64,000 nt of DNA from Psychroserpens sp. SPM9 (GCF_025153525.1 NZ_JANZNR010000002.1:434001-498000), one strand, 5' to 3'; shown: positions 15,603 to 25,667, counted from the first letter of the stretch. Notes: generated by a model from the letters alone, not told the origin. Numbers and translations are program-made.

Positions 15603-17451
15603 AGTCTTCTTCATGAGCCACTTCTTCAACATCAAATGGTTTTCCTAAATAAACCAATTTGCAATCATCTCCAATATTATCAATTTCAGTATTGTGAGAG
15701 GAAATAATATGAAACTCGCCTTTATCATCTTTTAAGAATAACGGAATCATATCCTTATCATTATTTGTAATTTCAATGAGGGTTTTATAATGATCTTCAT
15801 CATCAATTTCAATCTCTTGAATCGATGGAAATTTACGAGTCACTTCAGCTAGATTATTGTAATCATCGGTATGAGAAAACAAGCCTTCTTTTGGGTTTTT
15901 TTCAGGGTTGTTCATCTCTTCAGTGGTGACCAATCTAAATGCACCATTCTCACCAAACTGTTTACTGAACTTGTTAATTGCATACTTATTAATATCAGAG
16001 TTTCCGGTCATGGCCATTAAATAACCAACATCACTTAATTCAATGTTATCGGTCAATGTTTCAGAATAAATATTGGTACTTAAGGCTTCAATACCTAATT
16101 CTTTAGCTTTTGTTATGTTATTTTGATTGCTATCAATAAGTACAACATGTCTTCCGTTACTTTCTAAATAATGCCCAAGTAATCTTGATACTTTTGAAGC
16201 GCCTACAATTAAAATTCCATTAGATTGCTTTAAGAATACGCCAACCAATTTGGCAAATAGTCGTGCTGTCGTCGCATTTAATAATACGGTTCCTAGAACG
16301 ATAACAAACACTAATGGTGTAATGTATTCGGCTCCAGTAACTCCTTTACTTGCTAGTTTGAGTCCGAAAAGTGAAGCAATACCTGCTGCAACTATACCTC
16401 GAGGTCCAACCCAACTTATAAAGAGTTTTTCATTAATCTTTAAGGTCGATCCGAGTGTGCTCAATAGCACTCCTAGCGGTCTAATTAAAAAGACCACTGC
16501 AGCAAAAAGTAGGGCCGTTTTCCAATTGTAAATTAATAGTAATTCATCAAAATTAATATTAGCAGCAAGCAATATAAATAAGATGGAAATAAGCAATACA
16601 CTTAGTGATTCTTTAAAATACAAGATGTCTTTTAAGTAAGGAGAATTGGAGTTGCCTAATACCATTCCCATCACAACAACAGCTAAAAGTCCTGATTCGT
16701 GAGCAAACGCATCTGATAAGACAAAAACTCCCAAAACAGCTGCTAAGGCGAAAACGTTCATTAAATAATGAGGCACCCATTTTTTATTGAAAATAAAATT
16801 AAGAGCGTGTGCAAATGTAAATCCGAAAGTCGATCCAAAGAGTACAATTTTACCAAACTCAATAAGTGCGGTTTTAGTAAACTCTCCTCCTGCGTCAACG
16901 CTAATAAATTCGTAAACCAATACAGCAACTAAAGCACCTATGGGATCAATTAAAATACCTTCCCATTTCAATACCGCAGACACATCTTTTTTTAGTGGAA
17001 TATTCCTTAAAATTGGTGTAATTACTGTTGGCCCTGTCACTATAATTAAACCCGAAAATAAAAAAGAAATCTCCCAGCTTAATTCAAAAATAAAGCGCGC
17101 TGCAATTGCGGCTCCAAAAAAGGTAACAAGCGAACCTATGGTAATAAGTTTCGTAATTACAGGACCTACGTTTTTGATTTCACTCAGCTTCAGCGTTAGT
17201 CCACCTTCAAAAAGAATGATACTAATGGCCAGAGAGACAAAATAGAATAAACTTTCTCCAGGAAACAGGCCTTCTTCTCCGTTCCAAATGGGCTCTATCC
17301 ATTTTGTGCCATCTTGGGATAAAAACTCAGCGGCAATCGGTCCAACCAACAAGCCAATTAAAATTAATGGTAAAATTGCTGGTATTTTAAATTTCCAAGC
17401 AACCCATTGTGCTAATATACCTAAGATGATGATTCCTGCTAACTCTAACAT
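15601..17451 (-). CDS. CPA1-type cation:proton antiporter with RCK (TrkA-N) domain
   Basis: 616 residues. About 12 membrane helices span the first 400 residues (family segments FEGGLTL, VTGPTVITPIL and SWVGPRGIVAAGIASLFG). A Rossmann RCK_N domain follows (GILIVGASKVSRLLGHYLES, about 412-430; VLIDSN) and then a C-terminal extension, probably RCK_C-like. It would exchange Na+ or K+ for protons at the inner membrane under nucleotide control. It is the last gene of a minus-strand run with the SLC13 transporter (128 bases away) and a DUF202 protein. Confidence 0.9.
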   Translation of the reverse strand: MLELAGIIILGILAQWVAWKFKIPAILPLILIGLLVGPIAAEFLSQDGTKWIEPIWNGEEGLFPGESLFYFVSLAISIILFEGGLTLKLSEIKNVGPVITKLITIGSLVTFFGAAIAARFIFELSWEISFLFSGLIIVTGPTVITPILRNIPLKKDVSAVLKWEGILIDPIGALVAVLVYEFISVDAGGEFTKTALIEFGKIVLFGSTFGFTFAHALNFIFNKKWVPHYLMNVFALAAVLGVFVLSDAFAHESGLLAVVVMGMVLGNSNSPYLKDILYFKESLSVLLISILFILLAANINFDELLLIYNWKTALLFAAVVFLIRPLGVLLSTLGSTLKINEKLFISWVGPRGIVAAGIASLFGLKLASKGVTGAEYITPLVFVIVLGTVLLNATTARLFAKLVGVFLKQSNGILIVGASKVSRLLGHYLESNGRHVVLIDSNQNNITKAKELGIEALSTNIYSETLTDNIELSDVGYLMAMTGNSDINKYAINKFSKQFGENGAFRLVTTEEMNNPEKNPKEGLFSHTDDYNNLAEVTRKFPSIQEIEIDDEDHYKTLIEITNNDKDMIPLFLKDDKGEFHIISSHNTEIDNIGDDCKLVYLGKPFDVEEVAHEED

Positions 17452-17579
17452 AAGTTTGTATTTAAAAATGTTAAATATAATTGAAACATTTCAACTAGGT
17501 AACTAAAACCTGTAAAATTGGTCTGGTATTTAAAACAGGAAGTCTAGTAAACACCCATAGAATCTATTTCCGAAGAAAA

Positions 17580-19358
17580 TCAGCTCAAATTAAAAGGAAA
17601 AAAATAGGGTATAATAAATGTTGCAGCGATCCAAATTAAGAGGTTGAGAGGTGTACCCATTTTAAGAAAATCATTGAATTTATAATTTCCAGGTGCGTAA
17701 ACCATGGTATTTGTTGGATAGCTCATTGGTGTCATAAATGTTAATGAGCAGGCGAACATTACGGCAACCAAAAAAGGGCGGTTACTAACTTGCATTGCTT
17801 GCGAAAGACTAATCACTATAGGAGCCATCAAGGCTGCGGTTGCCTTTGAAGAAATTAAATTCGTACAAATGAACGTGACCAAATAAATGATACTCAAGGT
17901 GATTTGAGCATTATATTGACCAAGGGTTTCCATAATATAATTGGCAATTAAGCTAGCGCCTCCAACTTTTTCAAGTGCTGTTCCCATAGAAAGTACACCT
18001 GCCATCATAAAAATCACTTTCCATTCTACGGCTTTATATGCTTCTATGGGTTTTAAAATTCCTGTCAACACCATTAATAATGCACCAATCATTGCGCTAA
18101 TTAATATAGAGGTGATATTGAATGATGCAGCTAATACAACTCCAACACCGATTAATACGGCTGGTATGGCTTTTTTGTAGCTAGTTTTTTTCTTTACATA
18201 TTCTGAAAGCCTGACTACAATCTTATGGGATTCTAAATTGTTAATATCTTCCTCTTGGCCTAGAATGAGCAACATATCACCTTCCCTTAAAATTGTATGA
18301 CTTAATTTATCGTACTTATTTTGACCTCTGTGTCGTAATGCAATTACTGATGAATTGTATTGTTTTCTGAAATTAATTTCTTTTAAAGATACACCCGATA
18401 AACTAGAACCATAAGGAATAATAATCTCGTAAAGGTTAAAGGATTTGAACTTCTCTTCGGCAACTTTCATTCGATTGGAGCCTTTGATACTATAACCCTT
18501 TATATCTAAAAGTCTTGACAAGGTTTCTGGTGGTGCAATAATCTTTAAAATATCACCTTTAAGTATCTTGGTATCTAAACCAAAATTGTGTTTTAAAACT
18601 TCATTTCTAAGAATTGAAAGCACATTGACATTATAGTCTTTTACCAGTTGGGATTTTCCTAAAAAGGAACCTATATCTTCGCAGTGATCTTCAACAAAAA
18701 GTTCGGTAGTGTATGTTTCAGCCTTTTTTGTAAACTCATTGTTGTCGCCTCTGTTTTTTGGTAATAATATGGGTCCGATGATAAAAATATAAGCAAATCC
18801 AATAGCTAAAAGGCACAAGGCTGCTCCGCTAAATTCAAACATTCCAAACTCTTCGACGCCATATTTTTTAGCATAACTGCTCACCAGAATGTTAGTAGAC
18901 GTACCAATCAAAGTACAAGTTCCGCCAAATAATGCCGCAAAAGAAATAGGCATTAATAGCATACTTGGTCTGATATTCGTTTCGCGACAAACGGTTAAGG
19001 CAATAGGAAGTAAAAGCGCAACTACAGCTGTATCATTGATAAATGCCGAAAATAAACCTGAAATACAGCAAAACACAATTAGCGCAACACTATAATGAAT
19101 TTTAGCCAGTTTAATAATTTTAAAACTGAGCCCGTCCAAAACACCAGAGCTAAAAACACCACCACTTACAACAAAAATACAGCCTAAGGTGATGGTTGCA
19201 GGATGGTTAAAACCAGAAAAGCCTTCTTCAGGACTCAATACGCCGGCTACAATAAACATTGCCATAATTAATATGGACGTTGTATCTATAGAAAAGTAGT
19301 CTTTCACAAAGAGAAAAACACCAACTAAAATAATAGCAAAAGTTATTAGTAAATCCAT
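17580..19358 (-). CDS. SLC13 family (DASS-like) permease with TrkA-C domains
   Basis: 592 residues. Two hydrophobic halves with the family hairpins (SAFINDTAVVALLLPIA; GGTCTLIGTSTNILVSS; ISSKATAALMAPIVISLS) flank a soluble middle region (about 205-375) containing two TrkA-C (RCK_C)-like domains (LRNEVLKHNFGLDTKILKGD; LREGDMLLILGQEED). Members move dicarboxylates, sulfate or other anions with sodium; the substrate cannot be told here. It lies 34 bases after the DUF202 gene in the same direction. Confidence 0.88.
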   Translation of the reverse strand: MDLLITFAIILVGVFLFVKDYFSIDTTSILIMAMFIVAGVLSPEEGFSGFNHPATITLGCIFVVSGGVFSSGVLDGLSFKIIKLAKIHYSVALIVFCCISGLFSAFINDTAVVALLLPIALTVCRETNIRPSMLLMPISFAALFGGTCTLIGTSTNILVSSYAKKYGVEEFGMFEFSGAALCLLAIGFAYIFIIGPILLPKNRGDNNEFTKKAETYTTELFVEDHCEDIGSFLGKSQLVKDYNVNVLSILRNEVLKHNFGLDTKILKGDILKIIAPPETLSRLLDIKGYSIKGSNRMKVAEEKFKSFNLYEIIIPYGSSLSGVSLKEINFRKQYNSSVIALRHRGQNKYDKLSHTILREGDMLLILGQEEDINNLESHKIVVRLSEYVKKKTSYKKAIPAVLIGVGVVLAASFNITSILISAMIGALLMVLTGILKPIEAYKAVEWKVIFMMAGVLSMGTALEKVGGASLIANYIMETLGQYNAQITLSIIYLVTFICTNLISSKATAALMAPIVISLSQAMQVSNRPFLVAVMFACSLTFMTPMSYPTNTMVYAPGNYKFNDFLKMGTPLNLLIWIAATFIIPYFFPFNLS

Positions 19359-19392
19359 TGTAGATTACAATTACTGGTTCAAATCACTATTT

Positions 19393-19725
19393 CTATTTTT
19401 TCTCTTCAGATTTATAATACACTCTTTTTAAACTCTTTTTAAGTAATGTAAACCTGTAGATTCCGATAACAAAAAAAATAACACTAAAAAGCAACGATAA
19501 AAATGCCAGATATTTAAAGTTTGAAAATTCTTTAAGTTGAAAAAACGCAATGCCTCCTAGGAGCAAATACAATGATGATCTAATATAAGATAACAATGTA
19601 CGCTCATTAGCGAGTCTGGTTCTTTCAATAGCTAAGTAATCTCGCAGTATAACTTGTTCGTCTGGATTAAAGTCACGACCAAACCTCAACAGTTTCATCT
19701 TCTTAATCTTGGGAGTAGTTTTCAT
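19393..19725 (-). CDS. DUF202 (YidH-like) small membrane protein
   Basis: 110 residues. The DUF202 motif is plain: LAIERTRLANERTLLSYIRSSLYLLLGG (shown in parts: ERTRLANERTLLSYIRS), followed by two membrane helices and a basic tail. The family's role is unknown. It is the first gene of a probable operon with the SLC13 permease and the CPA antiporter, which suggests but does not prove a part in ion homeostasis. Confidence 0.88.
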   Translation of the reverse strand: MKTTPKIKKMKLLRFGRDFNPDEQVILRDYLAIERTRLANERTLLSYIRSSLYLLLGGIAFFQLKEFSNFKYLAFLSLLFSVIFFVIGIYRFTLLKKSLKRVYYKSEEKK

Positions 19726-19865
19726 TTGGTAAAATTTTCTTTTTTAAAACTATCTAATTAAAATACTATATTTTATTGAATATGTTAAAAATCCCTCAAT
19801 AAATAGGACCTAAATTAAAGAATGTTTATTGCTTTTAGTAATTTGCATGTCAATTATTTTCATAT

Positions 19866-20726
19866 ATGAATTTATATCCCATAAACGCTGGAAATTTTAA
19901 ACTCGATGGTGGTGCCATGTTTGGTGTTGTTCCAAAATCGCTTTGGACCCGAACCAATCCTGCCGATGCCAATAATATGATTGATATCGCAGCGCGTTGC
20001 TTGTTAATTGAAGACGGAAACCGTTTAACTTTAATCGACACTGGCATGGGAAATAAACAGAGTGACAAATTTTACGGTTATTACCACTTGTGGGGCAACG
20101 ATTCTATAGATAAATCTTTAAAAGCCAACGGATTTCATCGCGATGATATTACCGATGTATTTATGACGCATTTGCATTTTGATCATTGTGGCGGCAGCAT
20201 CCAATGGAATAAAGACCAAACGGGTTATGAACCTGCTTTTAAAAATGCACAATTCTGGAGTAATGAAAACCACTGGAAATGGGCTACAGAACCCAATCGT
20301 CGTGAAAAGGCATCATTTTTGAAAGAGAATATTATACCCATGGAAGAAAGCGGTCATTTGAAATTTACTGCGCTTCCAGAACTGGATATTTTAAAAAATT
20401 CTGAACTGGGTTTTGATATCTTTTTTGCTAATGGACATACCGAAAAACAAATGATTCCGATGATTAACTATAATAATAAAACCATTTGTTTTATGGCAGA
20501 TTTACTGCCAACGGTTGGACATTTGCCATTGCCATTTGTTATGGGTTATGATACGCGTCCGTTATTAACTTTAGATGAAAAAGAAAAATTTCTAAATCTA
20601 GCTGCTGAAAATAATTTTTACTTGTTTCTAGAACACGATGCGCATCATGAAATTATAACCGTTCAACACACCGATAAAGGCGTGCGACTAAAAGACATAT
20701 ATACTACAAACGATATTTTTAATTAA
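19866..20726 (+). CDS. MBL-fold metallo-hydrolase (lactonase-like)
   Basis: 286 residues. The zinc-binding motif is HLHFDH (His102, His104, Asp106, His107), with later ligands in NGHTEKQ, FMADLLPT and FLEHDAHHE. The fold and spacing resemble the AHL-lactonase/organophosphatase branch of metallo-beta-lactamases rather than glyoxalase II or RNase Z. The substrate is unknown. It has no signal peptide, so it is cytoplasmic, and it lies seven bases upstream of a subtilase gene, perhaps on the same transcript. Confidence 0.88.
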   Translation: MNLYPINAGNFKLDGGAMFGVVPKSLWTRTNPADANNMIDIAARCLLIEDGNRLTLIDTGMGNKQSDKFYGYYHLWGNDSIDKSLKANGFHRDDITDVFMTHLHFDHCGGSIQWNKDQTGYEPAFKNAQFWSNENHWKWATEPNRREKASFLKENIIPMEESGHLKFTALPELDILKNSELGFDIFFANGHTEKQMIPMINYNNKTICFMADLLPTVGHLPLPFVMGYDTRPLLTLDEKEKFLNLAAENNFYLFLEHDAHHEIITVQHTDKGVRLKDIYTTNDIFN

Positions 20727-20733
20727 TACTAAC

Positions 20734-22353
20734 ATGAACATTACATTTAAATCCTTATTCTATTCACTTTCTATTTCTGCAATGCTATTTGGTTGTGGAT
20801 CTACTACTGGCGTATTAACAACACCTGTCGAAAATATAGACACCTCTCCTATAAAAGAGTCAAAGTTAACTGAAACAGAAAAAAACACCTGGTCTCATTT
20901 AGATCTGGCTACAGATACCATTCCGGGAATGAGTGTTGATAAGGCCTATAAAGAGATTATTAAAAACAAAAAAGGGCAAACAGTAATTGTTGCGGTGTTA
21001 GATTCAGGAATCGATATTGATCATGAAGATTTAGATGATGTCCTCTGGACCAACACCAAGGAAATTCCTAATAATGGAAAAGATGATGACAACAATGGTT
21101 ATATAGATGATATTCACGGATGGAACTTTGTAGGCGATGGTTACGACGAGCAGTTTGAATATGTGCGTCTCCTCGTTTCTGGTGATAAAAACAATCCAAG
21201 ATATGCTGAAGCTGAAGCCTTATACAATGAGAAGTATCAAGAATTCACCGGACTCAAAACGCAATACGATCAAATTTATCAGGCTGTGGTTACGGCTGAT
21301 GATAAATTAAAAGCTCACTTCGGAAAAGCCGATTATACTAAAAAAGAAGTATCAGCTATCAAAACTGATAATGAAGAATTAAATCAGGCGAAACAAGTTG
21401 CACAGTTTATTTTTAGCAATGATATTGAGTCTATGGCAGTTGCCAGAAAAGAAATAAAGAAAGACCTGGAAGGCATCAATGAATACCTTAACGTACACCT
21501 TAATAAAAATCTGAAAGGGCGAACAACGGGTGATAATCCAGATGACCTAAATGATAAAATTGGTTACGGAAATAACAATCCGAGACCGATGAAAGAAGGT
21601 GAAGATCACGGGACACATGTTACTGGGATTATTGCTGCCGAACGTCATAATGGAAAAGGTATGAATGGTGTGGCTAACAATGTACAAATTATGGCAATTC
21701 GTTCGACGCCTAATGGTGATGAATACGATAAAGACGTTGCCTTAGCTATTCGTTATGCTGCAGATAATGGTGCAAAAATCATCAATGCCAGCTTCGGAAA
21801 ATCCTTTTCTCCACATAGCGAATGGGTTAGAGATGCTCTAAAATATGCTGCTGAAAAAGATGTGCTGTTTGTTCATGCTGCAGGAAATGATAGTGAAGAT
21901 ATTGATAGCGCTAAAAACTTCCCTAACGATGCTATTGGAACAGGTCCGGAAATCTCTGATAATGTTATAACCGTTGGGTCATTGACCCAAAGTTATGGTG
22001 CTGGTTTGTTATCAAGTTTCACCAATTACGGTAAAGTTAATGTTGACGTCTTTGCGCCTGGTAGTGATATTTATTCAACATTGCCTAATAACACGTATGA
22101 TTTTAACAGCGGAACATCAATGGCAGCTCCTAATGTTGCTGGTGTTGCTGCATTAATTCGTTCACAATACCCTAGCCTTACTGCAGCTCAAGTGAAAAAA
22201 ATCCTTATGGATTCTGGCTTAGCCATCAAAGCAAAAGTAACGGTAGGAAAAAATAAAGACATTAAAACGTTATCTGAAATTTCTACTTCAGGAAGAATCG
22301 TCAATGCCTACAATGCCTTAATTATGGCATCTCAAATGGCAAATGCTAAGTAA
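20734..22353 (+). CDS. S8 family subtilisin-like serine protease lipoprotein
   Basis: 539 residues with a lipoprotein signal (MLFGC, Cys21). Catalytic residues are Asp90 (VAVLDSGID), His292 (DHGTHVTGI) and Ser462 (GTSMAAPNVAG), with the oxyanion Asn in HAAGND. Between the Asp and His motifs sits a roughly 130-residue charged, helical insertion (about 138-270) not found in typical subtilisins. It is probably an envelope-anchored protease. The gene is in series with the MBL hydrolase and the M1 aminopeptidase (22-base gap), which fits a peptide-degrading unit. Confidence 0.93.
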   Translation: MNITFKSLFYSLSISAMLFGCGSTTGVLTTPVENIDTSPIKESKLTETEKNTWSHLDLATDTIPGMSVDKAYKEIIKNKKGQTVIVAVLDSGIDIDHEDLDDVLWTNTKEIPNNGKDDDNNGYIDDIHGWNFVGDGYDEQFEYVRLLVSGDKNNPRYAEAEALYNEKYQEFTGLKTQYDQIYQAVVTADDKLKAHFGKADYTKKEVSAIKTDNEELNQAKQVAQFIFSNDIESMAVARKEIKKDLEGINEYLNVHLNKNLKGRTTGDNPDDLNDKIGYGNNNPRPMKEGEDHGTHVTGIIAAERHNGKGMNGVANNVQIMAIRSTPNGDEYDKDVALAIRYAADNGAKIINASFGKSFSPHSEWVRDALKYAAEKDVLFVHAAGNDSEDIDSAKNFPNDAIGTGPEISDNVITVGSLTQSYGAGLLSSFTNYGKVNVDVFAPGSDIYSTLPNNTYDFNSGTSMAAPNVAGVAALIRSQYPSLTAAQVKKILMDSGLAIKAKVTVGKNKDIKTLSEISTSGRIVNAYNALIMASQMANAK

Positions 22354-22375
22354 TTAAGGCTTAAAAACAAAAATT

Positions 22376-24217
22376 ATGAAATTTAAAATTGGAGCTCTAC
22401 TGTGTTGGTATGTTGCATTTTTTTCTTCGGAAATCAATGCTCAAGATAACACTATAACTTATAAAGCTGACGGGTTTTGGCAGCAGCAAGCCAACTATAC
22501 CATGGCTATTGATATGGATGTTAACACCTATCAGTTTAAAGGCACACAAACAATTGCATACACTAATAATTCTCCCGATGTATTGGACCGTGTTTACTAT
22601 CATTTATACTTTAACGCATTTCAGCCTGATAGCGAAATGAATGCACGTATCTTAAGTATAAAAGATCCTGATGGGAGAATGACTGAAAATGTTGGTACCA
22701 AAGAAGCACCAAAAATTGAAAGTCGGATTTCAAAATTAAAAGACGACGAAATCGGATTTATAAAAGTCAAGTCTTTAAAACAAAACGGCAAAGCACTCAA
22801 TTACGAGATTGAAGGCACTGTTATGATTGTCGATTTAAAGTCGCCTATCCAGTCTGGAGAAACTGTTAATTTTGATATGGAATTTGATGGCCAGGTGCCT
22901 GTACAAATCCGTCGTTCTGGTCGTAATAACAAAGAAGGGGTTGCCTTATCAATGACGCAATGGTATCCAAAACTTGCCGAATATGATGACGAAGGCTGGC
23001 ATGCCGACCCTTATATTGCAAGAGAATTTTATGGGGTTTGGGGAAATTTTGATGTTAAAATTACCTTAGATAAATCTTATGTAATTGGAGGTACTGGCTA
23101 TCTTCAAAATCCTGATGAGGTAAAACAAGCAAAGGGAAAAACGGCAACTTGGCACTTTAAAGCACCAAATGTTCACGATTTTACTTGGGCAGCAGACCCA
23201 GACTTTATCCATGATACATTTCAGGTTCCAGACGGACCGTTATTACATTTTTACTATCAAAATAATATGCCTGCCGAAAATTTAGAAAACTGGAAAAAGT
23301 TACAGCCTAAAACGGCAGAACTTATGCAGTATTTTAGTGAACATATTGGTCCTTATCCTTATAAACAATATTCGGTTATTCAAGGAGGTGATGGTGGTAT
23401 GGAATATGCCATGTGTACTTTAATTACCGGAGAACGTAGTTATGGAAGTTTAGTGGGTGTTACAGCTCACGAAATGGCTCATACATGGTTTCAGTTTTTA
23501 CTAGCAACAAACGAGGCTAAACACGAGTGGATGGACGAAGGGTTTACAAGTTATATTTCCAGCTTAGCCATGAATGAAATAATGGACCGAAACTCTGATA
23601 ATCCACATACTGGCTCGTATCGAGGTTATGTGTATTTGGCAAATTCTGGAATAGAACAACCTTTAACAACGCATGCAGACCGTTATACTTATAATCAGGC
23701 TTATGGCATTTCAGCTTACAGTAAAGGTGCCGTTTTTATGGCTCAATTAGGTTATATTATTGGAGAAGATAACCTCAATAAAACCATCAAAAAATACTAT
23801 ACAGATTTTGCATTTAAACATCCTAAACCAATGGATATTGTAAGAACTGCCGAACGTGTTTCTGGATTAGAATTAGATTGGTATTTAATAGATTTTGCAC
23901 AAACGACTAATACTATTGATTATGCTGTAACCGCTGTTGAAGGTCGTACTGTAACCCTCGAAAGACTTGGTGTTATGCCAATGCCTATAGATCTTACAGT
24001 TACTTATACAGATGGTACAACTGAAGATTTTTACATCCCATTGCGTATGATGCGTGGTACTAAACCTACCGAGGCGACTACGATTGAGGATTGGGCTTGG
24101 GCATTCCCAACATATACTTTTGAAGCTTCAAAAACAGTGAAATCTGTTCAAATTGATTCAAAAGGCATGATGGCAGATGTCAACGCAGCTAATAACGTAT
24201 ATCCTGTTTCAGAATAA
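22376..24217 (+). CDS. M1 family zinc metallopeptidase, secreted
   Basis: 613 residues with a Sec signal peptide (ending near INAQD). The gluzincin motif is HEMAH (365-369) with the third zinc ligand Glu388 in DEGFTSY, exactly 18 residues on. The aminopeptidase exopeptidase motif appears as GGMEYAMC (G-x-M-E-Y/N). An N-terminal beta-saddle domain precedes the catalytic domain. It would remove N-terminal residues from peptides in the periplasm or outside, consistent with the upstream subtilase. A strong terminator follows. Confidence 0.93.
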   Translation: MKFKIGALLCWYVAFFSSEINAQDNTITYKADGFWQQQANYTMAIDMDVNTYQFKGTQTIAYTNNSPDVLDRVYYHLYFNAFQPDSEMNARILSIKDPDGRMTENVGTKEAPKIESRISKLKDDEIGFIKVKSLKQNGKALNYEIEGTVMIVDLKSPIQSGETVNFDMEFDGQVPVQIRRSGRNNKEGVALSMTQWYPKLAEYDDEGWHADPYIAREFYGVWGNFDVKITLDKSYVIGGTGYLQNPDEVKQAKGKTATWHFKAPNVHDFTWAADPDFIHDTFQVPDGPLLHFYYQNNMPAENLENWKKLQPKTAELMQYFSEHIGPYPYKQYSVIQGGDGGMEYAMCTLITGERSYGSLVGVTAHEMAHTWFQFLLATNEAKHEWMDEGFTSYISSLAMNEIMDRNSDNPHTGSYRGYVYLANSGIEQPLTTHADRYTYNQAYGISAYSKGAVFMAQLGYIIGEDNLNKTIKKYYTDFAFKHPKPMDIVRTAERVSGLELDWYLIDFAQTTNTIDYAVTAVEGRTVTLERLGVMPMPIDLTVTYTDGTTEDFYIPLRMMRGTKPTEATTIEDWAWAFPTYTFEASKTVKSVQIDSKGMMADVNAANNVYPVSE

Positions 24218-24241
24218 TAAATTAGTTTTAAAATAGTCTAA

Positions 24242-24270
24242 AAGCCGCACTTTGATTGCGGCTTTTTTTA
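24242..24270 (+). terminator. Rho-independent terminator after the M1 peptidase gene
   Basis: AAGCCGCA and TGCGGCTT form an 8-bp stem followed by seven Ts. Its tail touches the stop of the convergent EndoV-like gene. Confidence 0.85.
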
Positions 24271-24771
24271 TGGTGTTTTTGTATGTGTATCAAGAGATTT
24301 TAAAAGTGTAGGATGCCTATAATCACCATGCATATTAGAAATAAAAGCCGCAGCCTCATCCAAATCCATACCTATAGCAGATACATACAACGGGTTTTCA
24401 CTAGACCCTCTAAAAACTTCTTTAACCGTATTTCTATTAGAATGAAACGCACGTTTAGCAATCCCTATTATTGGAATTTTAGACGCAAGTGCTTCATACA
24501 AATAACCACCTAATCCATAGTTAAGTGAATCGTCAATGTACACGTGACCATCTACTAAAATTGCATCTAACGAACCGAGTTTCACTTTAGAAATAACTTG
24601 AAGTAAACAAGGTAGTTCTCGCTTATAAAATGCACCTGGCTCATACGGTTTTACCTCATCAATTTGCGCAATAACAACCTGTTGAGCAATTGCATCATGA
24701 ACCGTTTCGAAAATGACACCGACACTTTTAGCATAATTGGATTTATAATGAACATCTAAAGCAAGATACAT
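24268..24771 (-). CDS. Endonuclease V-like protein (short, divergent)
   Basis: 167 residues, against about 220 for E. coli Nfi. Core landmarks of the family are present: LALDVHY near the N-terminus (metal-binding Asp6), FYKRELPCLL (Glu) and ILVDGHVYIDD (Asp), then IPIIGIAK. Endonuclease V cuts near deoxyinosine. The usual HPRxxG segment after the third acid is replaced by a YIDDSLNYGLGGYL-type sequence, and the N- and C-terminal parts are short, so activity or substrate may differ. It has no signal peptide and stands alone. Confidence 0.72.
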   Translation of the reverse strand: MYLALDVHYKSNYAKSVGVIFETVHDAIAQQVVIAQIDEVKPYEPGAFYKRELPCLLQVISKVKLGSLDAILVDGHVYIDDSLNYGLGGYLYEALASKIPIIGIAKRAFHSNRNTVKEVFRGSSENPLYVSAIGMDLDEAAAFISNMHGDYRHPTLLKSLDTHTKTP

Positions 24772-24857
24772 AAGGATTAAATTTCTGAAACCTATAAATT
24801 AAAGTCAATATTACCACAAATGTTTGATTTTTGACTAATTTTATAATCTTAAATATT

Positions 24858-25658
24858 ATGGAACAAATAGATCAAAAAATAACGGCAATAATTCATCACT
24901 TCAACCTTAATAATTATGCGTTTTCAAAACGTATTGGAGTGACAGGAACCACAATAGACAGTATTGTTAACGGAAGGCCTCAAGCCGACGGTTCGCGTAA
25001 AAAAACCAAACCAGGTTATGATGTTCTTTTGGCTATTATTGATGAATTTGATATCAATCCTGATTATCTCTTCGGAAAAAGCACATCAATGCTGAAGTCG
25101 GAACACCCTAAAACTCCAACATATTCTGGAATACCAAAGGTTATATCAACCACACCTGATGGAGACGAAAATGTGATTTACGTGCCTTCAAAGGCGCGAG
25201 CAGGTTATTTAAATGGCTACGAAGACACCGAATTTATTGAAAGCTTACCGGCCTTTTATATGCCACAACTTACTCATGGGAGTTTTCGCTGCTTTGAAGT
25301 TCAGGGGAATTCGATGTTAAAAACCTTTTACGATGGTGATATGGTGTTTGGAAAATATGTAGAAAACTTTGATGACCTTAAAGATGGTCGGGTGTATGTG
25401 GTTGTAAGTAAAAATGACGGCATTGTTTTAAAGCGTGTTTACAATCGTATAAAAGATCAAGGGTTTCTCACCTTAAAAAGTGATAATGCTGATGGTAATT
25501 ACCCCAATTTTAATATTAATGCTCAGGATATCATAGAATTGTGGTATGTGACCATGTACGCATCAAAACAAATGCCCGAACCTGTAGATGTGAGTGATAA
25601 GCTTCAGGATTTAGAATTAAAAATCAAGAGTTTAGAACAACGCGTTTCGCAAAAATAA
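24858..25658 (+). CDS. HTH transcriptional regulator with S24 (LexA/CI-like) peptidase domain
   Basis: About 266 residues from the ATG at 24858; an in-frame TTG at 24831 is less likely. The N-terminus is a helix-turn-helix (FSKRIGVTGTTIDSIVNGR), and the C-terminus an S24 domain with the Ser of QGNSMLKTF and the Lys of IVLKRVY as the likely dyad. An Ala-Gly bond (KARAGYLNG) sits just before the S24 domain, where LexA and CI cleave themselves. The C-terminus is a short coiled coil (LQDLELKIKSLEQRV). The gene precedes rnpA by 9 bases and ctpA by one gene, a likely operon. No canonical LexA is implied. Confidence 0.85.
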   Translation: MEQIDQKITAIIHHFNLNNYAFSKRIGVTGTTIDSIVNGRPQADGSRKKTKPGYDVLLAIIDEFDINPDYLFGKSTSMLKSEHPKTPTYSGIPKVISTTPDGDENVIYVPSKARAGYLNGYEDTEFIESLPAFYMPQLTHGSFRCFEVQGNSMLKTFYDGDMVFGKYVENFDDLKDGRVYVVVSKNDGIVLKRVYNRIKDQGFLTLKSDNADGNYPNFNINAQDIIELWYVTMYASKQMPEPVDVSDKLQDLELKIKSLEQRVSQK

Positions 25659-25667
25659 AGCCGCTAG

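Noticed and set aside
24541-24546. CACGTG core as a parS site
   Set aside because: The flanks (TGTA and ACCA) do not match the ParB pattern; it is a chance hexamer inside the EndoV-like gene.
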